From positions 47,253,110 through 47,317,109 of the forward strand of contig NC_012871.2 of NCBI RefSeq assembly GCF_000003195.3: a stretch of 64,000 nt of DNA, in the 5' to 3' direction. This document shows, in pieces, positions 1 through 14,085 of this stretch. Position numbers and translations under genes: made by a program. The notes beneath the pieces were generated by a model. The model saw only the letters and a program-made list of their open reading frames with translations, made no database searches and was not told the DNA's origin. The DNA comes from Sorghum bicolor. Lineage: Eukaryota > Streptophyta > Magnoliopsida > Poales > Poaceae. Numbering within the stretch: position 1 is the stretch's first letter; every line of letters begins with the position of its first letter.

Positions 1-2
1 TC

Positions 3-3000
3 CCCGCGGCGTTCCTGGCGACGTGCGGCGCGCTGCAGTCCTTGAACCTGTCGCGCAACGCCCTCGTCGGCGGGGGCTTCCCGTTCGCGCCGTCGCTGCG
101 GTCGCTCGACCTGTCGCGCAACCACCTGGCGGACGTCGGCCTCCTCAACTACTCCTTCGCCGGCTGCCACGGCCTGCGGTACCTCAACCTCTCCGCCAAC
201 CAGTTCGTCGGCCGGCTGCCGGAGCTCGCGACGTGCAGCGCGGTCTCCGTGCTCGACGTGTCGTGGAACCACATGTCCGGCGCGCTGCCCGCCGGGTTCA
301 TGGCCGCGGCGCCGCCGAACCTGACGCACCTCAGCATCGCCGGGAACAACTTCTCCGGGGATGTCTCGGCGTACGACTTCGGCGGCTGCGCCAACCTGAC
401 GGTGCTGGACTGGTCCTTCAACGGCCTGAGCAGCAGCGAGCTGCCGCCGAGCCTCGCCAACTGCGGCCGCCTCGAGATGCTGGACGTGTCCGGGAACAAG
501 CTCCTCGGCGGCCCGATCCCGACGTTCCTAACTGGCTTCTCCTCGCTGAAGCGGCTGGCATTGGCCGGCAACGAGTTCTCCGGCACCATTCCGGACGAGC
601 TCAGCCAGCTGTGCGGCAGAATTGTTGAGCTGGACCTGTCAAGCAACCGGCTGGTTGGCGGCTTGCCGGCAAGCTTTGCCAAGTGCAGGTCACTCGAGGT
701 GCTTGACCTCAGTGGCAACCAACTCTCGGGGAGCTTCGTGGACAGTGTCGTCAGCACCATCTCCTCGCTGCGTGAGCTGCGGCTTTCGTTCAACAACATC
801 ACCGGGCAGAACCCGCTGCCGGTGCTGGCGGCGGGTTGCCCATTGCTCGAGGTGATCGACCTCGGTTCCAATGAGCTTGACGGTGAGATAATGGAAGATC
901 TCTGCTCGTCACTGCCGTCGCTGCGGAAGCTCTTCCTCCCCAACAATTACCTCAAGGGCACAGTGCCGAAGTCGCTGGGCAACTGCGCCAATCTGGAGTC
1001 CATTGATCTGAGCTTCAACTTCCTTGTTGGTCAGATTCCAAAGGAGATAATTCTGCTGCCAAAGCTTATTGACCTGGTGATGTGGGCGAACGGCCTGTCC
1101 GGCGAGATCCCGGACATGCTTTGCTCCAACGGCACTACGCTGGAGACGCTGGTGCTGAGCTACAACAACTTCACTGGAGGCATTCCCCCTTCCATCACCA
1201 GATGTGTCAACCTCATCTGGGTGTCGTTCTCCGGCAACCACCTCATAGGGAGTGTGCCTCACGGCTTCGGTAAGCTCCAGAAGCTTGCCATCCTGCAGCT
1301 CAACAAAAACCAGCTGTCTGGCCCTGTGCCGGCAGAGCTCGGCAGCTGCATCAACCTCATCTGGCTGGACCTCAACAGCAACAGCTTCACCGGCATAATA
1401 CCGCCGGAGTTGGCTAGCCAGACAGGGCTTATTCCGGGGGGCATTGTGTCAGGGAAGCAGTTTGCATTCCTGCGGAACGAGGCCGGCAACATCTGTCCCG
1501 GTGCCGGTGTGCTCTTCGAGTTCTTCGGCATCAGGCCTGAGAGGCTGGCTGCGTTCCCAACTGTGCACCTTTGCCCATCCACAAGGATATACGTCGGCAC
1601 AATGGACTACAAGTTTCAGAGCAATGGGAGCATGATCTTCCTCGACCTCTCCTACAACCGCCTCACCGGTACAATCCCGGCAGGCCTTGGGAACATGATG
1701 TTTCTGGAAGTCATGAACCTGGGGCACAATGACCTCAACGGTACAATACCATATGAATTCTCAGGGCTCAAGCTAGTTGGCGCCATGGACCTCTCAAACA
1801 ATCATCTCACTGGCGGCATCCCCCCGGGGCTTGGTACTCTGAGTTTCCTTGCTGATTTGGATGTATCCAGCAACAACCTGTCTGGTCCAATTCCTTTGAC
1901 TGGCCAGCTCAGTACGTTCCCGCAATCCCGGTATGCCAACAATCCTGGCCTCTGTGGCATCCCTCTACCTCCCTGTGGTCATGATCCAGGGCAGGGAAGT
2001 GTGCCATCAGCTTCATCTGGAAGGAGGAAGACCGTTGGGGGAAGCATTCTTGTTGGAATCGCGCTCTCCATGCTCATACTGCTGTTGCTGCTGGTCACTC
2101 TCTGCAAGCTCAGGAAGAACCAGAAGACTGAAGAGATTAGAACTGGGTACATCGAAAGCCTTCCAACATCTGGCACGTCTAGCTGGAAGCTTTCAGGTGT
2201 TCATGAGCCACTAAGCATCAATGTGGCCACATTTGAGAAGCCTCTGAGGAAGCTCACCTTTGCGCATCTCCTCGAGGCCACCGATGGCTTCAGTGCTGAG
2301 ACTCTCATAGGCTCAGGGGGGTTTGGTGAGGTGTACAAGGCCAAGCTCAAGGACGGCACAGTTGTTGCCATCAAGAAGCTGATCCATTTCACAGGCCAAG
2401 GCGACAGGGAATTCACAGCAGAGATGGAGACCATTGGCAAGATCAAGCACCGCAACCTTGTGCCTCTGCTCGGATATTGCAAGATTGGCGATGAGCGGCT
2501 CCTTGTGTACGAGTACATGAAGCATGGCAGTCTAGACGTGGTGCTGCATGACCAGGCCAAGGCTGGTGTGAAGCTTGACTGGGCAGCAAGGAAGAAGATC
2601 GCCATCGGTTCAGCAAGGGGTCTCGCCTTCCTCCACCACAGCTGCATCCCACACATCATCCACCGGGACATGAAGTCAAGCAATGTGCTTCTTGACAGCA
2701 ACCTGGATGCCCGTGTCTCTGACTTTGGGATGGCGAGGCTGATGAATGCACTAGACACACATCTGAGTGTGAGCACACTTGCAGGTACGCCTGGATACGT
2801 GCCACCTGAGTACTACCAGAGTTTCAGGTGCACGACCAAGGGTGATGTATACAGCTACGGTGTCGTGCTCTTGGAGCTTCTGTCAGGGAAGAAGCCGATC
2901 GATCCAACCGAGTTTGGAGACAACAATCTTGTCGGCTGGGTGAAGCAGATGGTCAAGGAGAACAGAAGCAGTGAGATCTTTGATCCTACTCTGACAAACA

Positions 3001-3200
3001 CAAAGTCAGGGGAAGCTGAGCTCTACCAGTCTCTGAAGATCGCTCGCGAGTGCTTGGACGACAGACCGAACCAAAGGCCAACCATGATACAGGTGATGGC
3101 CATGTTCAAAGAGCTGCAGCTTGACTCCGACAGTGACTTCCTCGATGGATTCTCAATCAACTCATCAACGATAGATGAATCAGCAGAGAAATCCTCGTAA
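3..3200 (+). CDS. BRL1/BRL3: BRI1-like brassinosteroid receptor kinase (BRL1/BRL3 type), 5' partial
   Basis: The frame is open from the left edge and ends at TAA 3198-3200, giving about 1065 visible residues. The family is about 1200 aa, so roughly the first 140 residues (signal peptide and N-cap) are missing. Visible in order: about twenty plant LRRs with LxGxIP spacing; the ~70-residue island domain that binds brassinosteroid in this family (about 1429-1640); four further LRRs; a Cys-pair C-cap ([14 protein letters not shown]); a Leu-rich transmembrane helix (about 2040-2105); and an RD-type Ser/Thr kinase. The kinase has the Gly loop [11 protein letters not shown] (about 2310-2340), the VAIKK lysine (about 2370), HRDMKSSN (about 2657) and DFGMARL (about 2720). 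There is no intron, as is usual for BRI1 and BRLs. GC is very high at the 5' end and falls downstream, as in many grass genes. Known role of the family: plasma-membrane steroid perception with a SERK co-receptor. Whether this is BRL1 or BRL3 cannot be decided here. Confidence 0.93.
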   Translation, partial: PAAFLATCGALQSLNLSRNALVGGGFPFAPSLRSLDLSRNHLADVGLLNYSFAGCHGLRYLNLSANQFVGRLPELATCSAVSVLDVSWNHMSGALPAGFMAAAPPNLTHLSIAGNNFSGDVSAYDFGGCANLTVLDWSFNGLSSSELPPSLANCGRLEMLDVSGNKLLGGPIPTFLTGFSSLKRLALAGNEFSGTIPDELSQLCGRIVELDLSSNRLVGGLPASFAKCRSLEVLDLSGNQLSGSFVDSVVSTISSLRELRLSFNNITGQNPLPVLAAGCPLLEVIDLGSNELDGEIMEDLCSSLPSLRKLFLPNNYLKGTVPKSLGNCANLESIDLSFNFLVGQIPKEIILLPKLIDLVMWANGLSGEIPDMLCSNGTTLETLVLSYNNFTGGIPPSITRCVNLIWVSFSGNHLIGSVPHGFGKLQKLAILQLNKNQLSGPVPAELGSCINLIWLDLNSNSFTGIIPPELASQTGLIPGGIVSGKQFAFLRNEAGNICPGAGVLFEFFGIRPERLAAFPTVHLCPSTRIYVGTMDYKFQSNGSMIFLDLSYNRLTGTIPAGLGNMMFLEVMNLGHNDLNGTIPYEFSGLKLVGAMDLSNNHLTGGIPPGLGTLSFLADLDVSSNNLSGPIPLTGQLSTFPQSRYANNPGLCGIPLPPCGHDPGQGSVPSASSGRRKTVGGSILVGIALSMLILLLLLVTLCKLRKNQKTEEIRTGYIESLPTSGTSSWKLSGVHEPLSINVATFEKPLRKLTFAHLLEATDGFSAETLIGSGGFGEVYKAKLKDGTVVAIKKLIHFTGQGDREFTAEMETIGKIKHRNLVPLLGYCKIGDERLLVYEYMKHGSLDVVLHDQAKAGVKLDWAARKKIAIGSARGLAFLHHSCIPHIIHRDMKSSNVLLDSNLDARVSDFGMARLMNALDTHLSVSTLAGTPGYVPPEYYQSFRCTTKGDVYSYGVVLLELLSGKKPIDPTEFGDNNLVGWVKQMVKENRSSEIFDPTLTNTKSGEAELYQSLKIARECLDDRPNQRPTMIQVMAMFKELQLDSDSDFLDGFSINSSTIDESAEKSS

Positions 3201-6200
3201 TGATCCTTGCAGGTTTTGATTCTCTGGAGGGATACAATACAATACAATACAACAGCAGCAGCTAGCTCAATCATTTTATTTAGATCCTTGCCTCCTTGGT
3301 AGGAAAAAGGTGGCCTCCTCCTCCTCCAATTTAGTAGGAAATGTTGTGATTTTGATTCCAGTCACACTCACTGTAAATAGCACACAAGCATGCGAATAGT
3401 AGGGCACAATTGCAGAAATGCTGTTCTCTCCTGTTGGAGAGACCGGCGTGTATTTTGGAAATCAATCAAATTCCCAGCATTTCGACATCAAATCTTGTTG
3501 AGGATCTGACGCAGATCCACAGCTTTTCTGCACTTGTTTTTCCTCAAACATCATTTTGTTGCCTACACCTCATGTTTTCCTACCGTAATGAGTCTTTGCA
3601 ATAACTACCATTTTTTTTAGAGAAGTCACAGTTTCCTTTGTGACTTATATTTTCTTTAATTTCTTGAGCGCAGCTTTCTCTGTTTGACAAAACTGTTACA
3701 CAGTTGCCAAGTGCCATAGGCCATAGCATGTTGGTTGAGAAACCTGATCCTAAGATTTTGTTGACCGCAGACTTATACAGACAGAAAAGAAATCGTGCTT
3801 CTCTGCTCGTCGAATGATTGGTGGGTGTGGCGTGGTGGATGTCATAGCTGAGCAACAGAATGAGGGTTCTCAGTTGTGCATCCCCCAGACCTGGACTGGA
3901 TGGCCGTCTTTTCCTTTTGCTGACATGGTCAGTGATGGATGTAGTAGGTATGGTACCTGCCTGTCGTCCTCGTGCACAAGACAAACACCCTCACCAGGAG
4001 AAGTCGACAAGATAAGGCATGCTTGGCTTGGGTACATCTTCTTTCTGCCTGCGTGTATGAACTGTGTACTCATCAGCCTCTAATAATTAATCGATCAATC
4101 ATCTTAGCATCGATCCAGCTTACTGATGCGTTCACTTGGAATGAGATGAGCAGCTGACTGAATAGTTGGGTTGCTTCCTTAACCTCAATTCTCAGGAAGG
4201 ACCCTAACTTTCTCACTGACCAAACAAACACCTTTCCTTTCTTCAGATAGGTAAAAAAAAAATGAAATGTCTGTCTGGCAGGCGGGTGAGGTGAGGTGGG
4301 CAGAGAGAGAGGGGCAAGCGTCGCTTTCAGTAGTTTCTAAAGGATTTGGTATCTGTTAGCTGAGCTAACCCAGGATGAGACAGCACGGCAAGCGTGCGGC
4401 CGCCCACACGTGCGCTCCCACACACACGCGTCGCCTTTTTCGTTGTCAAATGATCTCATTCATAATCTCATCTGTGTTGAATAGTCGAGCATCAAGTCAG
4501 AAGCGTGTGATGGCCGGTAAGTGCGACGTGATTTAGGCAGGAGCATCCAGACTTTGGAGACGACCCGTGCCTTGCTTGGTCACTTCTTCAGAGTAGAACG
4601 ACATGATGAACCATGAGATGAGACCAGCAGCAGCAGCAGCAAATCTTGACAGGCAGCCAGTCACCTCACCTATGATGCCGGAACAAGCCGGATTGGCCCG
4701 GAACATCCGATAGGTTCAATTTGCTCACCTTCATCTGAATATCTGAACCGTTGATCCACGCATTGGACGGTCTAGAACGGATGTCATGGGTGGCTAGTGC
4801 TTTTGGCATCCCGGGGACAGTGGTTTTGCTCTCTTTTGATTTGGTGTCACCATCACTTTGCATCTAATAAAGGGGCGCTCTTTGCACACTGATCTCAATT
4901 TGGGGCGCCCTTTACGTCCAAAAAGGCGCACAGATAGCACTCAGGCAGCCAGCTGATTGGGCAACGTGGGTGTCGCGAAAAGGTCAAACATCATTTGCGT
5001 GTGCCTTTGGGTTTAGGATCTTTTAGTAGTTGGGTAGTAGGGATACGCTTAGAAATGTCAAGTGCCATGGATGGGGATGCTTATACGTTGTTTATCTACT
5101 CAACATGAAGATTTGCATATATGCAATACAACTCAAGTAGTAACTTGGTCTTTTGAGGTGCCGTCCTGCAGATGCAATTGGGTTGTATGATGGTCATCAG
5201 ATAAATTACCTGCAAATGTCCATGTCTCGTTGTCTCCTGCTCTGCCTAGCAATTCTCTGCTGTTGTTTGTTTAACTGACGCTTGGTAATTTTCTAGTATA
5301 TATGTTTGCTACATATACTACATAGTCTTCACCACAACATTGTTTTTTGTTTTTGTTTTTGGGTTTCTCTTTGTCCTCTTTCAGAGCATGATTCTGCTCT
5401 GGCAGCCCCTATCTGGGCCTAATAACTACTGCCACAGGTGCCTGTACAACCTTACACAAGTATGTACACATGTGCCAGGCTTTTCCCAGCGAGCTGGCTA
5501 CAGGTATACCAAATGAGGACCTGTACTTGTCTTTATAGGCAAAAAGAGAGAGAGAGAGAGCGCACTGATACTGGTCTTTGGACGTGTATTTCATTAAGTA
5601 GAAAAGAGTCCAACCTTAAACAGGTAACAGAAAACAGGGAGTTAAGGTAACCACGGTTACCGTTGCAAAACGCCTCACCCCTCCACTCACATAGGCAAAC
5701 GTACTACATTGCAACAGATTTGCTGCCCTTTACTACAACCGATCACCTAGCTAGAAGCGCCGCCAAACTGATAAAAAATTTTCATCGGGTAATTCAAAGT
5801 TCGGCCTTGTTGGAACCATGGCTCCTGCCTCCTCGTCTAACATATAACTAACCTAATCTTGTATCCAAGGAATTCCATTCCTACTAGTTGATCGGAAAAA
5901 AACAGCTATAAATACCATGGAGACAAGGAAGTGAAGCACAAGCACACAAAGTGACCTGATACAGACAGGCCAAACTGGCCGGTTGGCCATCAGATGCAAC
6001 CATCTCGAAGAAGAAAGAGCAACCTATGACTTTCTACTGCTCCTGCAGATGAAAGCTGGGAGAAGGTAAACACCAGAAAGCAGGCAGGAGCGTTGCAGAA
6101 CAAGTATGGTCACGTTCAACCAACAGTGATGGACCTGATAGATTCACCCAGACATATGCAAAGTTTCAGAAAGGTGGTAGACCTGCAAGCCTCTTCAGTA

Positions 6201-6380
6201 AATAACTTGTGCCATTTGGAAGCAGTGGTTGAACAATATGTAACTGAACAAATTGAAATTTGGGTGTTCAGACCCACATGTCTCAAATTGAAGACCAATG
6301 GACTGTTAATGGAGAACGGAAGCAAACCACCATCTGAATTATAACATCTTCACAACATACAAACTGCTATTGGTTTCTTG
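3201..6380. other. intergenic region, including the 3' flank of the receptor gene
   Basis: No convincing gene is visible in these 3.2 kb. The first few hundred bases are presumably the receptor 3'UTR and include a short ACAAT-type pentamer run near 3230-3250. The far end should contain the 3'UTR of the E2 gene, which reads in from the right. The open frames here are short and have no family resemblance. Confidence 0.6.
5545..5560. repeat. (AG)n microsatellite
   Basis: Eight AG dinucleotides in a row in the intergenic region between the receptor kinase and the E2 gene. Confidence 0.9.
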
Positions 6381-6656
6381 GCAAGGTTACACATGGAAAT
6401 TCCATGGCCACATATGCAATTCAGGGAACAAAGTGTAAACCAAGGTTTCGGCAAAGAACTCAGATTTATCCAGCTTCAAAAGTACTGTACACACAGAGAA
6501 ACTTTGTTCTGAGAAGCTAATATAATTTACACAGCCATCTGGGCTCTTAAGACGGTGTGATGATCTTTGCAGTGGCCACCACAGGAAATCAGCCAACTTA
6601 ATTCTTACAATGTCCTGACGACCTTTGCAGTGGCAATATTGTTCGGTGAGACAGAA

Positions 6657-8077
<1,421 letters not shown>

Positions 8078-8105
8078 CTATTATCACAAAGTCTGAATAA
8101 ATTTA

Positions 8106-8387
<282 letters not shown>

Positions 8388-8886
8388 TTACCATCTCACT
8401 CTTCATCAATCGCTACGGATCAATCTAGCAATCATGGAATCCATATTCTGTTTACTGAATCACATGAAATTCTAGGGAGCTCCACATACGTATTTCATAC
8501 ATATGAATAGAGATGATTTCGACGAAAGTTCGAATTAGTAGGGATCGAAGTGGAATAAGAATGAATTGATAAAACAGTCCTCAAAAAAAATTCTGCCCAC
8601 AAACTCCATCATGTACAAGGAATGCTGAACTAGAGTTCAAACATATCCATGCTCTAAAAAAGAGTTCAAACATATTTACTAGGAGGTCAATGACCATTTA
8701 TTCATTTTCAAACTTTTTCTCTTTTGCAAAGAAGCAGAGACAGTCAATATTTATGGCTGTTCAAAGTGTCACATGGATCACATGAGTCATGGAAGAAAGA
8801 TGTTAAAGGAGCTTTTGGCCATTGGCCAAATTCATTAATTAATAAGAAGTGATCACTGTCAGCAAAAAGCATAAAGAAGCTCAATA

Positions 8887-9057
8887 CTCCCCCTCCCACC
8901 TTTCCAAATTATAGATCACTTGAGATCCTATATCTTGATAGTTGCATTTATCTGAACTTCTAGATGTTACATCGTTTTTCAAAAAACTTGGTCAAAGCTA
9001 GAGAAGTTTGACTAACGACAAAGCTTAAATGACCTATAATTTGGAAGGAAGTGCCAA
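8887..9057. mobile_element. Stowaway-type (Tc1/mariner) MITE, degenerate
   Basis: The ends are imperfect inverted repeats containing TTCCAAATTATAGATC on the left and its complement on the right. TA dinucleotides flank both sides (8885-8886 and 9058-9059). Length is about 170 bp and there is no coding capacity. These are the hallmarks of Stowaway MITEs. It sits in the 5'UTR intron of the E2 gene. Confidence 0.75.
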
Positions 9058-10011
9058 TAGAGATTGAAGATAGACTGAATCATATTCTCGAAAGTAGCTG
9101 TTATCACTTGACATCTTGCTAGATTTGCAGATGTCCAGTATGACACCATTGCATTCAATATTGACATTACCAAAACAAGTTCAAAGAAAGATTGTTTTAG
9201 CACAAATAACATGAATACAAATGATTAGCCATACTGTTCAACCATTAGAACGTACTTTCACTAAGCATATTATGACTGCCGATGTATATCCAAGTCTAGG
9301 CATTCCAATCCAAGCAGGAACCATTCAATCATTGCAGTAAATAAAAAAGACACATCTTCTCGTCTATTCTTTCCCTCAAAAGTCAAGCTGTTTGCATTTC
9401 CCCTAAAGATGTTAGCATACAAGATTTGAGTTCTTTTGGGGAAATGGTCAGTATATCAAAGATCAATGTAGAGTGAGATGGACAGCTGTTCGATAAAATT
9501 CAGGTAGGGGTTATGGAAACTACTAAGTCGAAGTTTTGAATGTAGATTTTACAGAAGACCATAGTCCTGTGCATTCAGAAACTAAGAGACCAATCAACTA
9601 ATCATCCATCCTAAGTAGTTAGTGCAGTTCTACATTCCTAATCTTTTATCTGAAATTTCCCGATCAAAATCTTGAGGTACCTTTCCGGATATTCACAAGC
9701 GGGCCCCTCTCAGAATTTCAAGATACTATGAAGGTAGAAAAGAAACAGTTAAGTTTCGGCGAAAAGGTTTCAATCGTCAGTTCCTTCCCCCTTTTCCTAA
9801 CAGTCAACCCCAATCCTAGACGAATCAAACTATTGACTATCGTTCTCAGGCACGAACCAGATGAATTCTTGCATCCCCTGGACCCAAGTAAACCTCACAA
9901 TTAAGCAGCTAGCCAAACTGAAGCATGTCAGATCGCACTGCATCATGGACCCGACGAGCAAGAAGTAGATTCCAATGAATCAAGAGAGATGTGAAAGAAA
10001 TCGAAGATTAC

Positions 10012-10150
10012 CTGGAGAATTGTTGTCTGTGCTGCTCTGATAAGTATATCTGGAGAAGGAGGGGAAGAATCTCGATCGCCGCGAGGCTTTGAAGGAGGGG
10101 AATGGGATTATAGGCGTGGGAGACCAGAGATGGAGTCGTCGCTTCTCTTG
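10012..10150 (-). other. non-coding first exon (5'UTR) of the E2 gene, 5' end approximate
   Basis: The exon end is set by the donor ATTCTCCAG/GTAATC. The start is only estimated, from a TATA-like stretch about 25-30 bp further upstream. The sequence is purine/pyrimidine skewed and contains no upstream ATG in a strong context. Confidence 0.5.
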
Positions 10151-10171
10151 ATCGTGCAATTGGCTGCTGCG

Positions 10172-10183
10172 TATTATTTTAAC
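10172..10183 (-). promoter_or_regulatory. possible TATA element of the E2 gene
   Basis: The minus strand reads GGTTAAAATAATAC here, upstream of the inferred 5'UTR exon. The assignment rests on position and composition only. Confidence 0.3.
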
Positions 10184-10210
10184 CGATTTCTGCTAGGCTC
10201 ACTCGGTTTA

Positions 10211-10452
10211 GGCCTTGTTTAGATCCAAATTTTTTTTGATTTTGACACTGTAGCACTTTCGTTTTTATTTGACAAACATTAACTAATCATAGAGCAACTA
10301 GGCTTAAAAGATTCATCTCGTGATTTACAGTTAAACTGTGCAATTAGTTATCTTTTTTATCTATATTTAATGTTCCATGCATGTGCCGTAATATTCGATG
10401 TGATGGGGAATCTTGTAAAATTTTGGGTTTTGGGGTGTATTTAAACAAGGCC
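10211..10452. mobile_element. Tourist-like (PIF/Harbinger) MITE
   Basis: The 242-bp element begins GGCCTTGTTTAGATCC and ends with the complementary TTTAAACAAGGCC. TTA target duplications flank it at 10208-10210 and 10453-10455. The internal sequence (ACACTGTAGCACTTTCGTTT and neighbours) is that of a MITE family very abundant in sorghum, sugarcane and maize. It lies roughly 30 bp upstream of the putative TATA of the E2 gene. Confidence 0.9.
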
Positions 10453-10539
10453 TTAGAAAACATTATAACGACCAGTAGTGTTCATTGATTTATTATGAGC
10501 TGCTAGTTGATAGAAAAAATATAGTTTATAAGACAAGCC

Positions 10540-11105
10540 AACAAAGTTTAGGTATGTTTAAACAAAATAAGACTAGTTTTTAGTTTGCCTAAAAATTAGT
10601 TTAGATTAGCTAGTCGGTGGCTATCAACTAGTCAAAGAGTTAGCTTAGCCTACTTATTAGCAGTGGATGCGCTATTAAATTTAGCTAATTTTTAGTTAGC
10701 TAAATTTTTAGTTCCAAATTTATAAGACATTTTGGCTTTCTAGATTCATATATGTATTTTGTTACGTATCTAGATATATGTTATGTCTAGATTTATAGTA
10801 AAAGTTATAAATCTAAAAATTTCAAAACATCTTATATATAAAAAAGGAGAGAGTAGCAATTCGCTCTTATATCAAACAGGTTCTAAAGGCATGTTTGGTA
10901 CATATGGCTACTTACTGGTTGAACTATAAATTGGCTAAAATTAGTTGTGTTTGGCTAACTAGATGACTAACAAATAGTTAAGATTTGGCTAAAAAATTAG
11001 TCCCACCTATTAGCTCTCCTATTTGATAGGGGCTCATTTTGGATACTAAGCCGACCAAATGGGGTAAATAGTGTTTTCTAAATTTAATAGCTACGACTAA
11101 CCGAA
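10540..11105. repeat. AT-rich MITE-like DNA (TTAGCTAA-rich), interrupted
   Basis: This stretch is rich in repeated AGTTAGCTAA/TTTTTAGTT motifs in both orientations and has phrases typical of hAT-type grass MITEs (GGCATGTTTGGTAC near 10889). Exact ends and target duplications are not resolvable by eye. No gene is present. Confidence 0.4.
10711..10856. mobile_element. Stowaway-like MITE nested in AT-rich repeat
   Basis: TTCCAAATTTATAAGACATTTTG on the left is mirrored by AAACATCTTATATATAAAAAAGGAGAGAGTA on the right. The interior is a palindromic TCTAGATATATG segment, the usual layout of Stowaway elements. The left tip (normally CTCCCTCCG) has been lost. Confidence 0.6.
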
Positions 11106-11112
11106 ATAAATG

Positions 11113-11775
11113 AAGATTTTTTTTAGATCAAAGGTTTAGAGCCACTGTTGGGGTTGCCAGCTCTTACAGATAGCTTGCTAAGAAACAACTCTTCCACTCA
11201 CTCCTTCCAAAAGAGAAACCCAGCTGCCCTTTCTATTACATAGAACAGGGCAAACACAACAATAGAGTAGTCACACAGAACAAGCAAGAAAGAAACACAA
11301 CTAAGTTTAGGTACAAATCACCATCGCGTCATCCCCTCCTTGAGCTTGATCAACCACGCTTCCTTCATGATCTCATCCTTCTTTTCCAGCACCATCCACT
11401 GTTTCAAGAAACTCAAGACCTTGTAAGCAACATGTTTAGGTGATTTGATTATAGTGTTACAAAAAACAAGATCATTTCTGGCCTTCCATAGAGCCCATCC
11501 TATAGCAGCCATAATCCACCAGAAAGGTTCCCTACTCCCCTTACCCTCCCCTATATGCTGAGAGAGACATTTGTGAAAGGAATTAATTGAAATTGGGCAT
11601 TCATGCCACCCTAGACTATTCCTGATCCAGCACCAGGTTGCAACAGCAATTGGGCATTGGATGGTCAACTGACTCCTCATGGTCACAAACATTAAACTAT
11701 TTGGTCCAACCAAGATTATGTCCTTTACCTAACACAAGCTCCTTATTACAAAAGATCCTACACAAGTTATGTTTA
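11113..11775 (-). mobile_element. 5'-truncated LINE, ORF2 tail and 3'UTR
   Basis: On the minus strand an open stretch (11713-11318) encodes a WWIMAAIGWALWKARNDLVF-type segment. This is the tail found after the zinc-binding (zf-RVT) region of plant L1-type ORF2 proteins. About 200 bp of non-coding sequence follows and ends in a poly-A (seen as T8 at about 11114-11121 on the plus strand). The reverse transcriptase and endonuclease parts are absent, as expected from incomplete reverse transcription. A target duplication was not identified. Confidence 0.75.
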
Positions 11776-11990
11776 AGGTGTCAAGCTAGAGGAAGCTACC
11801 CTAATTAAGTTTAGCTAGCAAGGTCACATAAACCTATGCAACTAGTCAAATGAGCACAAGAGAGCTCCTACATGTACCACTGAGGAAACAAGCACTAAAC
11901 ATGAGCTACACTAGTACTACACTAGCACTACTCAAGGTACACAAGCTACATATACTAGTGAGCAAATACTAGTGATGTTTTTCGACATTT
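11776..11990 (-). repeat. old fragment of a SIRE-like LTR
   Basis: Phrases such as GCAAGGTCACATAAACCTATG and GAGAGCTCCTACATG match the reverse complement of the R/U5 part of the SIRE-like LTR at 50400-50540, with many substitutions. It is therefore a diverged, minus-oriented fragment of that family. Confidence 0.5.
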
Positions 11991-12080
11991 GTAATGGCTC
12001 AAAATGACACCACAACATAATCTCTTAATATATGATGGAAAATTTCTACCAATGTTTGTGATGATTTAAGATTTTATCAG

Positions 12081-13307
12081 TGTTGGTATTTATTAAATCA
12101 TACTTAAACTTATCCACAAGCGCACAGATAAAACACCGATGTAGCACTTCACCGGGGGTGACCCAGTTTTAAATATCGAACCCAAAGGAATGGAGGTAGG
12201 GATCTTGATCTAGGCTTAATCCCTGAGCACAATCAAGGATGAGACTCTAAAAGGTTGAGATGGAAAACTAGGGTTGTCTAGTTCTACTTTTGAGAGTTTT
12301 GGTCTTATTGGACTGCTAGGGCACTACTTTGGAGGAACACAAACATAGTACGAAACAACCATGTAGCAAAGGGGGTCTGCTCATCCTACAAACGGGAGGT
12401 GGGCTATAGAACACTCAACAAGGCTATAAAGTCACCCTTGCGATCTACCACCGATCCAGCCTATAGGGTACATCTCTAAACAACTACGAACCTAAGCACC
12501 ACGCTTACATTACTAAGTCTACTCTAACCTCTTGCAACAGATTAAAGTACTCAAAAGAGATTCAGGACTAGAAGAATGATAAGAACAAGATAAACTCACA
12601 AACAAGTAGAAGTTGATGACCATAGAAATCTCTGATCCAAGCCCTTGATGAACTTGAATCTGCAGGTACAAGCTAATGAAGGAGCACCGACACGCCTGAG
12701 ACTTCCTCCTCTTGTTCTACCTCTCTCTCTCTCTCATGTACTAGTCTACTTCTTGATTGTTAGGCTCTAGATCTTGAGGAGGCTAAAGGTTGGAAGTCTA
12801 AATTAGGGCTTCTCCTCTGGATCTCTTGATGTCCCTTCACGAGAGGGTCTGCTCTTTCTTTTATAGTCTGGTGGGGTGAACCGTGGCCGTTGGATCAAAA
12901 TTGACTCGAACAAGGGCCAAGATGTGACGAGGAGTTCAGTTGGAGGCCACCACGCGAAGGAGGGCCGGCTACCTAGTGGGTCCAGGACGGTTGGCCTCCC
13001 TATGGGGCCGGTCGGCCCCACCTGGCGGTGCCTCTGGTCCTGCTTCATCGTGGTGTCTTCCCGTGTCCTCTAGAAGCTTCCTGTTGATCCTTGCATAATT
13101 CAATGAATTCTTATCCATTTCCTTATCCCCTACTCCTCCTCGGATAGATCCTTGGAAATTCACAATTCTCCAAAGCTATGGAGATTATTATGTTGGCCCT
13201 GCTTGGTGATGGTTACTGTATCTTCTAGAATGTTCCAAGGCACATCAAATGAGGACCCTATCATCGGGACTCAGAATATGGCAAGTGATATATTTGTTTT
13301 GATCGTC
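12081..13307 (-). mobile_element. diverged gypsy-type LTR sequence
   Basis: The landmarks follow the same order as in the other gypsy-type LTRs of this window (13308-25450, 26452-27660, 57905-59244): the CCACAAGCGCACAGATA box, AGCACCACGCTTACA, AGTACTCAAAAGAG, GAGCACCGACACGCC, a TATAGT promoter-like box and a GCCGTTGGATCAAA box. The level of divergence is high. The left end TGTTGG at 12081 is tentative, and the right end is cut by the next LTR. Confidence 0.5.
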
Positions 13308-14085
13308 TGTTGACACTTCTTAACGCAATTGCTATGAATAGACTTGTAAACCTATCCCTAGCAATGGCATTAAAAATACTTTACATCACTTAAGCCAGGT
13401 TGTCATCACTAGCATGATGTAGAAGTACTGGGATTAAATCTATATGCTTTTCTAGGAATAAATAAATAAAGGATCCACAAGTGCACAGATAATACTGATG
13501 TAGCATTTTAACTAGGAGTAATCCAGGTATCATTATTTATATTTTTACCACTAGAAAGGGATTTGCAATGGATAATGAGCAATGAACACTGCATGCAATC
13601 ATGGAGATCTTAACCATGTCTTTATCTATCTCTCATGTAGGGTAAGTGTCACATAAGAAAAATATATGAATATGAATAATAAGTGACAGATGATAAATAA
13701 AAATTCATAGCCATATGATAAACATGATAATCATATCAATTAGATTACTCTAAGTCTATAGCACTAGCATGGTACTAGGACAATCTACAAGAATAAATCC
13801 TAAGTATTCTAACTATACTATCAAAGCATACATTGATTAGTGCAAGTACACCTAGCATCATCGCAAGAAAAGATTATATTATATCTATGCATAGTGATAT
13901 TAGCAAGAAAGATCATGAACATAGCAATCACTTCCCTATAATAATGGTGCTCTACAAGCCTTATAATCGGGAGGAGGAATACAAAGGACTCTACAGGACT
14001 GTCACTCCCGGGATCTATCTCGGGCTGTGGACTATAAGGGGTAATCATAGATAAATATGGTCTAGGCACCTCGCCTACACAATAT

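Noticed and set aside
149..946. 265-codon open frame antisense to the receptor kinase
   Set aside because: It is a shadow of the GC-rich LRR coding frame and has no domain of its own.
12081..13307. Intact fourth gypsy LTR
   Set aside because: The order of boxes fits, but divergence is high and neither end nor a target duplication could be fixed. It is called only as LTR-like sequence.
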